From contig CAIXGW010000021.1 in assembly GCA_903919145.1 (NCBI GenBank), positions 1-39,058 on the forward strand: 39,058 nucleotides of DNA. Reading direction: 5' to 3'. Each line of letters begins with the position of its first letter. Positions within the stretch are counted from its first letter, which is position 1. This document shows positions 34,140-39,058 of the stretch, piece after piece. The translations under genes were made by a program, and so were the position numbers. The notes beneath the pieces were generated by a model. It saw only the letters and a list, made by a program, of their open reading frames with translations. It was not told the origin of the DNA and did not search any database. Source of the stretch: an uncultured Myxococcales bacterium. GTDB lineage: Bacteria > Myxococcota_A > UBA9042.

Positions 34140-35579
34140 ATGAGCGACCAGGCGTCCGGTTCCCCCATTGGCCGTCTTGCCCGCACAGAACACGATTTCC
34201 TGGGCGAGATGGAGCTGGGCAACCAGCACTACTACGGCGTTCAGACCGCCCGCGCGCTGGACAACTTCTTGATCACCGGCATCCCAATGTCAGCAGAGCC
34301 TTTGTTCATGAAGGCTTTTGCCATGGTCAAGAAGGCGGCGGCGCTGGCCAACCGCGACTGCGGCGCCCTGGAGCATCAGGTGGCGCAGGCCATTGCCGCC
34401 GCTTGCGACCAGCTGATGGCCGGGGCGCTGGCCGACCAGTTTCCCACCGACATGATCCAAGGCGGCGCAGGCACTTCCTGCAACATGAACGCCAATGAAG
34501 TCATCGCCAACCTGGCGCTAGAGAGCTTGGGGCGGCCCAAGGGCGACTACGAATTCGTCCACCCCAACAACCACGTCAACTGCTCGCAGTCGACCAATGA
34601 CGCCTATCCCACGGCGTTTCGGGTGGCCCTGCACAGCAAGATCAGCCACTACGTAGAAGAGCTGGAGCTGCTGGCAGAGGCATTTGCCGCAAAAGGACTT
34701 GAGTTTGCACAAGTTCTTAAGATGGGCCGGACCCAGCTGCAGGACGCCGTGCCCATGTCTTTGGGGGCGGAATTCCACGGCTGGTCCACGACCATTGGCG
34801 AAGACGTGGCGCGCCTGCGCGAGGCCCAGCGGCTGTTGCTGGAAGTGAACATGGGGGCGACGGCGATTGGCACCGGCATCAACGCGCCGCCGGGCTACGC
34901 TGAGCGCTGCGTGGCCTATCTGGCAGAAATCAGCGGTATTCCTGTGGTCCTGTCAGAGGACCTGATTGAGGCGACGTCGGATACCGGCGCCTACGTGCAG
35001 CTGTCTGGGACGCTCAAGCGCTCGGCTATCAAGATCTCAAAGATATGCAATGACTTGCGGCTGCTGTCTTCCGGTCCGCGCGCAGGCTTCAATGAGATCA
35101 ACTTGCCGCGTATGCAGCCGGGTTCGTCGATCATGCCCGGCAAGGTCAATCCGGTCATCCCAGAGGTCGTCAACCAGACCGCCTACTACGTCATTGGCAT
35201 GGACGTGACCGTGTCGATGGCTGCAGAGGCCGGGCAGCTGCAGCTCAACGTCATGGAGCCGGTGATCGCGTTTGCGCTGTTCACCTCGCTGCAGTACATG
35301 ACCCGCGCCTGTCGCGCCTTGCGCAGCAAGTGCGTTGTCGGCATCACCGCCAACACCGAAGTCTGCCGGCAGGCGGTCATGGGCAGCATTGGCATTGTCA
35401 CTGCGCTCAACCCGCTGCTGGGCTATGAGGTTTGCGCCGGCATCGCCAAGGCAGCGCTGACCAGCGGCAAGTCGGTGCACCAGCTGGTCGTCACGGAGGG
35501 GCAGCTGATCACCCAGGAAAAGTGGGATGAGATTTTCTGCTTTGACAATCTGATCAACCCCAAGTTCATACAGATTTAG
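34140..35579 (+). CDS. aspA: Aspartate ammonia-lyase
   Basis: The 479-residue enzyme converts L-aspartate to fumarate plus ammonia. The superfamily signature is GSSIMPGKVNPVIPE (residues 328-342). The VIPEVVNQ continuation separates aspartases from class II fumarases, which read TQCEAL there. GGAGTSCNMNANEVIANLALE and HPNNHVNCSQSTNDAYPTA are also typical. The ATG at 34140 follows AGGAG. A hairpin with a short T-rich tail at 35626-35646 may end the transcript. Confidence 0.95.
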   Translation: MSDQASGSPIGRLARTEHDFLGEMELGNQHYYGVQTARALDNFLITGIPMSAEPLFMKAFAMVKKAAALANRDCGALEHQVAQAIAAACDQLMAGALADQFPTDMIQGGAGTSCNMNANEVIANLALESLGRPKGDYEFVHPNNHVNCSQSTNDAYPTAFRVALHSKISHYVEELELLAEAFAAKGLEFAQVLKMGRTQLQDAVPMSLGAEFHGWSTTIGEDVARLREAQRLLLEVNMGATAIGTGINAPPGYAERCVAYLAEISGIPVVLSEDLIEATSDTGAYVQLSGTLKRSAIKISKICNDLRLLSSGPRAGFNEINLPRMQPGSSIMPGKVNPVIPEVVNQTAYYVIGMDVTVSMAAEAGQLQLNVMEPVIAFALFTSLQYMTRACRALRSKCVVGITANTEVCRQAVMGSIGIVTALNPLLGYEVCAGIAKAALTSGKSVHQLVVTEGQLITQEKWDEIFCFDNLINPKFIQI

Positions 35580-35625
35580 TTTCAATCAGGTAGCGGCCTG
35601 GTCGCACTCCGCCCTGGGGCGAAAC

Positions 35626-35646
35626 GGGCTGGCTGGAGCCCTTGTT
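35626..35646 (+). terminator. Candidate terminator after aspA
   Basis: GGGCT-GGCTGG-AGCCC forms a 5-bp GC stem followed by TTGTT, 46 bases after the aspartase stop. The stem is short and the T-run is interrupted, so confidence is low. The remaining gap to 35795 shows nothing else I can name. Confidence 0.35.
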
Positions 35647-35795
35647 GGGGCGCGTTCGTCACAGTCCGGCAACAGCGGCCGCCGATTGCCTTGTCGCGCT
35701 GCCTCGCCGGTGCTTTGATCCCCATGCCCGCAGGCCGCCAACGGACGGCGGGCAGCAGCCCCGGTCTGCGCCACCTGAGCCGGGACAGAGGAACT

Positions 35796-37085
35796 ATGGT
35801 TCGCACTCATAAGCTTCACTACGTCTCTCCCCAAGCAGCCGTCAGCGTGATTGCCAGCGGCCACCGCGTGTTTGTCCAGGGCGCCTGCGCGCATCCCCAA
35901 GTCCTGGTCGATGCCATGGCCGCGCGCTCTGGCGAATTGCACAGCGTCGAAATCGTGCACTTGCACACAGAGGGCCGGCCAACCTACCTGCTGCCCGAGC
36001 ACCGCGAGTCTTTCCACCTCAATGCGATGTTTGTCGCAGGCAATGCGAGAGAGGCGGTGGCCAGTGGCTATGCCGACTACCTGCCGGTGTTTCTCAGCGA
36101 GGTTCCGCAGTTGTTTCGCCGCAACGTCCTGCCCCTTGACGTCGCGCTCATCCACGTGTCGCCGCCGGACCGCCACGGCTACTGCTCGCTGGGCATCTCG
36201 GTAGATGTGGTGGTCTCTGCCGTCCAGACCGCTCGCTATGTGGTGGCCCAGGTCAATCCGCACATGCCGCGCTCTCACGGCGATGGCCTGATCCACGTGT
36301 CCAGGATCCACGCCGCCTGCTGGACGGAAGACCCGCTGCCGGAGATCCCGCCGTCAGAGCTGACGGACATTGAAAGGGCGATTGGCCGCAACGTCGCCGC
36401 ACTGGTAGAAGACGGCGCCACGCTGCAGATGGGCATCGGCGCTATTCCCGACGCTGTGCTGGGCTTTCTGACCCACCACCGCAAGCTTGGCGTTCACACA
36501 GAGATGTTTTCGGATGGCCTGGTGGACCTGGTCGACACCGGCGCGGTGACGGGCGAGTGCAAGCGCATCCACCCGCTCAAGATCGTCGCCGGCTTTGCCA
36601 TGGGCACCAAGAAGGTCTACGACTTCATTGACGACAACCCAGACGTGGCCATGCTGGACATCGCCTACGTCAACGACACCGCCGTCATCCGCAAAAACCC
36701 AAGGGTGACGGCCATCAACTCAGCATTGGAGGTCGACCTGTGCGGCCAGGTCTGCGCCGACACCATTGGCCCGCGGCAGTACTCTGGCGTCGGCGGTCAG
36801 ATGGACTTTATCCGCGGCGCCAGTCTTAGCGAGGGCGGCAAGCCCATCATCGCCTTGCCTTCGACGACTCAAAAGGGCATTTCGCGCATCGAGGTCGCGC
36901 TCAAGACCGGCGCCGGCGTGACCACTACCCGCGCCCACGTGCACTTCGTCGTCACTGAATACGGCGCGGTCGACCTGTACGGCAAGAACCTGCGCCAGCG
37001 GGCCCGCGCCCTGATCGACATCGCCCATCCCAACCACCGCGCCCGCCTGTTTGAAGAGGCGGGGCAGCGGTTTGGCGGGCTGTAG
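35796..37085 (+). CDS. Acetyl-CoA hydrolase/transferase family CoA-transferase (4-hydroxybutyrate CoA-transferase-like)
   Basis: The 429-residue enzyme starts at the ATG at 35796, preceded by AGAGG; the frame stays open upstream to 35691 without similarity. It moves CoA between carboxylic acids. HTEMFSDG contains the likely catalytic glutamate E236, close in position to the active Glu of clostridial 4-hydroxybutyrate CoA-transferase. GATLQMGIGAIPDAV and GGQMDFIRGASLSEGGK are typical of the family, as is VVTEYGAVDLYGKNLRQRA near the end. The acyl substrate cannot be fixed from sequence; acetate, butyrate and 4-hydroxybutyrate are candidates. It is convergent with the lipoprotein gene 48 bases away. 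Confidence 0.9.
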   Translation: MVRTHKLHYVSPQAAVSVIASGHRVFVQGACAHPQVLVDAMAARSGELHSVEIVHLHTEGRPTYLLPEHRESFHLNAMFVAGNAREAVASGYADYLPVFLSEVPQLFRRNVLPLDVALIHVSPPDRHGYCSLGISVDVVVSAVQTARYVVAQVNPHMPRSHGDGLIHVSRIHAACWTEDPLPEIPPSELTDIERAIGRNVAALVEDGATLQMGIGAIPDAVLGFLTHHRKLGVHTEMFSDGLVDLVDTGAVTGECKRIHPLKIVAGFAMGTKKVYDFIDDNPDVAMLDIAYVNDTAVIRKNPRVTAINSALEVDLCGQVCADTIGPRQYSGVGGQMDFIRGASLSEGGKPIIALPSTTQKGISRIEVALKTGAGVTTTRAHVHFVVTEYGAVDLYGKNLRQRARALIDIAHPNHRARLFEEAGQRFGGL

Positions 37086-37133
37086 CGGCGCGGCGGTTCG
37101 GGCGATAGTCGGGGAAAGGCTAACCTCGCTGGC

Positions 37134-37994
37134 TTAGGGCAGCTGGGTCGCATCGTAGGTCCGCAAGATGCGCACCACCTCGCCCCACTGGTTGGAGCCC
37201 GGCAGCCGCAAGCGCCAGTGGACCCTGAGCCACAGGCCGCAGAACTGTGCCTTTTTGGACACCGACACCCCAAAAATCACCAGCGGCTTGGCGGTTGCCT
37301 CAAAGCTGTACCACGGCTCTGGTCCCGCTTCCTTGACCAACCAGCCCTTGGCGAGATTGAGGCTGGCGACCGGGTTGCACTCGGCCGCCGCAAACGCCTC
37401 TGCCTGCAGCTGAATTTTGGGCTCTTTCTGGCCAGGCAACAGCACCTTGGGGGCCAGGTCCAAGTGAAAGCCGCCCTGCATCGCCGTCTCCAGGCCTATC
37501 CAGTCGCCGTCTGCGATGGGCAACCACTGCCCAGCTGCAGTGCGGCGACCCAGCTGAAGGGTCAGAGAGGGCGGCGGCAGCGGGCCGTCCAGGTACCACT
37601 CGGGGGTGTCCAGCTCGGGGCATGCGGCCGTCGGCATCGGCACACTGCCGGTGGCGGTGCTGGGGCTGGGCAGCTCGCCAAAACAGATGCCGGTGGTGGG
37701 TGCAGGCGTGACTGCTGAATCGGCCTGCTGGGTATCGGGGGCGGCCGGCGAAGCATCCTTGGCCGCGTCGGCGCTGTCGCCGGCCATGGCATCGCCGTCG
37801 GGCAGGGGGCCAGCGCTATCCGCCAAGGGGGCAGGTGCATCGGCGACCAGCGTATCGGCCTGGCTGTCCGCGGTGGCGCCGTCGCCCGAGGTCGTTCCGC
37901 AGGCAGCGCAACCGCTTAGAAGCAAGCCCATCCACCACCGCAGCACAGCCGGCGGGTAGAACTGCTGGAAGGGCGCGGGCCGGCGTGCGTTCAC
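37134..37994 (-). CDS. Lipoprotein of unknown function
   Basis: I propose the GTG at 37994 as start, giving 286 residues. The frame continues further upstream, but there it overlaps the EGF-repeat gene. The N-terminus has basic residues, a short hydrophobic stretch and the lipobox LLLSGC (C29). An acidic Ala/Asp/Ser linker follows, like those in the two giant lipoproteins. The globular part (from about residue 95) contains CFGELPSPS, CPELDTPEWYLDGPLPPPSL and C-terminal KKAQFCGLWLRVHWRLRLPG. It looks beta-rich, with a few possible disulfide cysteines. I do not recognise a family. It starts 13 bases after the stop of the EGF-repeat gene, so the two are probably co-transcribed. Confidence 0.7.
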   Translation of the reverse strand: MNARRPAPFQQFYPPAVLRWWMGLLLSGCAACGTTSGDGATADSQADTLVADAPAPLADSAGPLPDGDAMAGDSADAAKDASPAAPDTQQADSAVTPAPTTGICFGELPSPSTATGSVPMPTAACPELDTPEWYLDGPLPPPSLTLQLGRRTAAGQWLPIADGDWIGLETAMQGGFHLDLAPKVLLPGQKEPKIQLQAEAFAAAECNPVASLNLAKGWLVKEAGPEPWYSFEATAKPLVIFGVSVSKKAQFCGLWLRVHWRLRLPGSNQWGEVVRILRTYDATQLP

Positions 37995-38007
37995 CAGGCA
38001 ACAGTTC

Positions 38008-39058
38008 CTAGTTCTTGCAGCACAGCACGCCACCCGACAGCGAGCCGGGCTTGACGACGCTGATGGTCTCATCGAAGCCGCCGTTGGCAGTGGGGCAGGA
38101 CCACGGAGCGCCCAAGCTGCCGCAGATGTTGTTGCTGAAGCGGTCGAGCGGCGTACAGGAGGCGGCGGGTGAGGCTCCCAGGTTGCCGCAGCCAAACAGG
38201 TCGTTGCTGCCTGTAGAGGCACACTCTGCAGCGCCGGGGCCACTCTGCAAGGAGGCGAAGAACATCGACGCCGCGCCGACCGAAGTGGCCCCAGAGCAAC
38301 CGCCGGTGGCCGAAGAAGTCTTGACTTGCAGGCTGGTGGTGCAGATGTGCCAACCGGTCTCGCACAGGTCGGCCGCGCTGCAGCCAGTGCCGTTGGGGTT
38401 GCTGCCGCTGTTGCCTCCCGCCAAGGCGCACTTGGGCGTGGTCGACGCAAGCATGCCGGCCACCGACCAGCCGCCCGAGCAGCCGGCGATGGTGGTGAAT
38501 TGGCTAGCATCCACAAAGCCTTCGCGGGTGCCATCTGCGCAGCCAGAGGGCTTGCAGCTGACCCCGTTGCCCGTGTAGCCGGCCTTGCAAGCACAGCTGA
38601 ACGACCCCGCGGAGTTGGTGCAGTTGGCAAAGGCGCTGCAGCCGCCGTTGTTGGTCAGGCACTCGTTGACGTCGCTGCAGGTCTTGCCGTCTCCGGTATA
38701 GCCAGTCTTGCAGGCGCAGCTGAACGATCCCGAGGAGTTGGTGCAGGTGGCGTTGGTACTGCAGCCGCCGTTGTTGGTCAGGCACTCGTTGACGTCGCTG
38801 CAGGTCTTGCCGTCGCCGGTAAAGCCGGTCTTGCAGGCGCAGCTGAACGATCCCGCGGAATTGGTGCAGGTCGCATTGGCGCTGCAGCCACCGTTGCCGG
38901 TCAAGCACTCGTTGACGTCGGTGCAGGTCTTGCCGTCGCCGGTGTAGCCTCTCTTGCAGGCACAGCTGAAGGAGCCAGTCGAGTTGGTGCACGCGGCGTT
39001 GGCGCTGCAGTCGCCGTTGTTGGTCAGGCACTCGTTGACGTCGGTGCAGGTCTTGCCG
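38008..39058 (-). CDS. EGF-like repeat protein, 5' end beyond the window
   Basis: The frame is open to the window edge, so the N-terminus is missing. About 350 residues are visible. They start with at least three complete calcium-binding EGF-like modules of pattern D-V-N-E-C-L-T-x-N-x-G-C-S-x-x-A-x-C-T-N-S-x-G-S-F-S-C-x-C, plus a partial module. After them comes CADGTREGFVDASQF, then a Cys-rich C-terminal domain with GCSGGWSVAG, GCSAADLCETGWHIC and a terminal GVLCCKN. I associate that domain with surface proteins of Myxococcota-like bacteria. It is likely secreted or lipid-anchored, and calcium-dependent. The next gene, a lipoprotein, follows after 13 bases. Confidence 0.85.
   Translation of the reverse strand, partial: GKTCTDVNECLTNNGDCSANAACTNSTGSFSCACKRGYTGDGKTCTDVNECLTGNGGCSANATCTNSAGSFSCACKTGFTGDGKTCSDVNECLTNNGGCSTNATCTNSSGSFSCACKTGYTGDGKTCSDVNECLTNNGGCSAFANCTNSAGSFSCACKAGYTGNGVSCKPSGCADGTREGFVDASQFTTIAGCSGGWSVAGMLASTTPKCALAGGNSGSNPNGTGCSAADLCETGWHICTTSLQVKTSSATGGCSGATSVGAASMFFASLQSGPGAAECASTGSNDLFGCGNLGASPAASCTPLDRFSNNICGSLGAPWSCPTANGGFDETISVVKPGSLSGGVLCCKN
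38600..39058 (-). repeat. Tandem 123-bp EGF-coding repeats
   Basis: The segment ACTCGTTGACGTCG recurs at 38661, 38784, 38907 and 39030, a strict 123-base period (41 codons). The DNA copies are nearly identical, so the array is young or kept uniform by recombination. It continues past the window end. Confidence 0.93.

Noticed and set aside
32490..34229. 579-codon minus-strand frame opposite transketolase
   Set aside because: The transketolase frame has all the family motifs; the antisense product has none and spans the tkt-aspA junction.
37134..38630. 498-codon minus-strand frame as a single long gene
   Set aside because: Its upstream half overlaps the EGF-repeat gene in another frame and has no similarity; the lipobox-bearing start at 37994 is better supported.

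Overview
The window is a GC-rich, gene-dense stretch of a bacterial chromosome. Two very large cysteine-rich lipoproteins are built from repeated C-D-D-x-N-x-C-T-x-D-x-C modules. There are also EGF-like and fibrinogen-like modules, many other exported or lipid-anchored proteins, and ordinary Gram-negative housekeeping genes. This combination is typical of Myxococcota/Bradymonadota-type (former deltaproteobacterial) lineages. That placement comes from protein content only; there is no rRNA marker. I see no tRNA, rRNA, CRISPR array, prophage or insertion sequence.

Layout. 1-330: non-coding, with two nested inverted repeats. 331-2217 (+): radical SAM protein fused to a cysteine-bearing C-terminal domain. 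2221-4766 (-): molybdate importer genes modC, modB and modA. 4923-6167 (-): saccharopine-dehydrogenase-like oxidoreductase. 6348-9795 (+): three tightly packed surface-polysaccharide genes (GT2 glycosyltransferase, membrane-anchored polysaccharide deacetylase, GT4 glycosyltransferase). 9967-15453 (-): 1828-residue Cys-rich lipoprotein with a C-terminal beta-propeller-like region. 15666-16898 (+): exported phospholipase-D-fold protein resembling animal PLD3/PLD4. 17004-18236 (-): lipid-anchored MsrB-MsrA fusion. 18452-19393 (-): OxyR, divergent from a peroxide-reduction cluster on + (rubrerythrin, rubredoxin, rubredoxin reductase; 19518-21638). 21791-24651 (+): TldD/TldE pair. 24828-28847 (+): second giant Cys-rich lipoprotein, ending in a fibrinogen-like domain. 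28859-30421 (+): B12-binding-type radical SAM protein. 30636-32057 (+): metallophosphoesterase interrupted by membrane helices. 32127-37085 (+): transketolase, aspartase and a CoA-transferase. 37134-39058 (-): a lipoprotein of unknown function and an EGF-repeat protein that runs off the window edge.

How the genes fit together. The clearest circuit is the OxyR-rubrerythrin-rubredoxin-rubredoxin reductase block. An OxyR-type operator lies in the divergent intergenic region, directly upstream of a plausible promoter. Reductant would flow from NAD(P)H through the flavoprotein and rubredoxin to rubrerythrin and peroxide. The neighbouring lipid-anchored MsrBA fusion would repair oxidised methionines outside the cytoplasm, where the disulfide-rich lipoproteins also sit. 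The three polysaccharide genes look like one operon. Transketolase, aspartase and CoA-transferase are central-metabolism genes in a row. The most unusual items are the two modular Cys-rich lipoproteins, the PLD3-like exported protein, the phosphoesterase with inserted membrane helices, the radical SAM fusion, a Tat-like signal on TldD but none on TldE, and a 26-bp motif shared by two distant intergenic regions.
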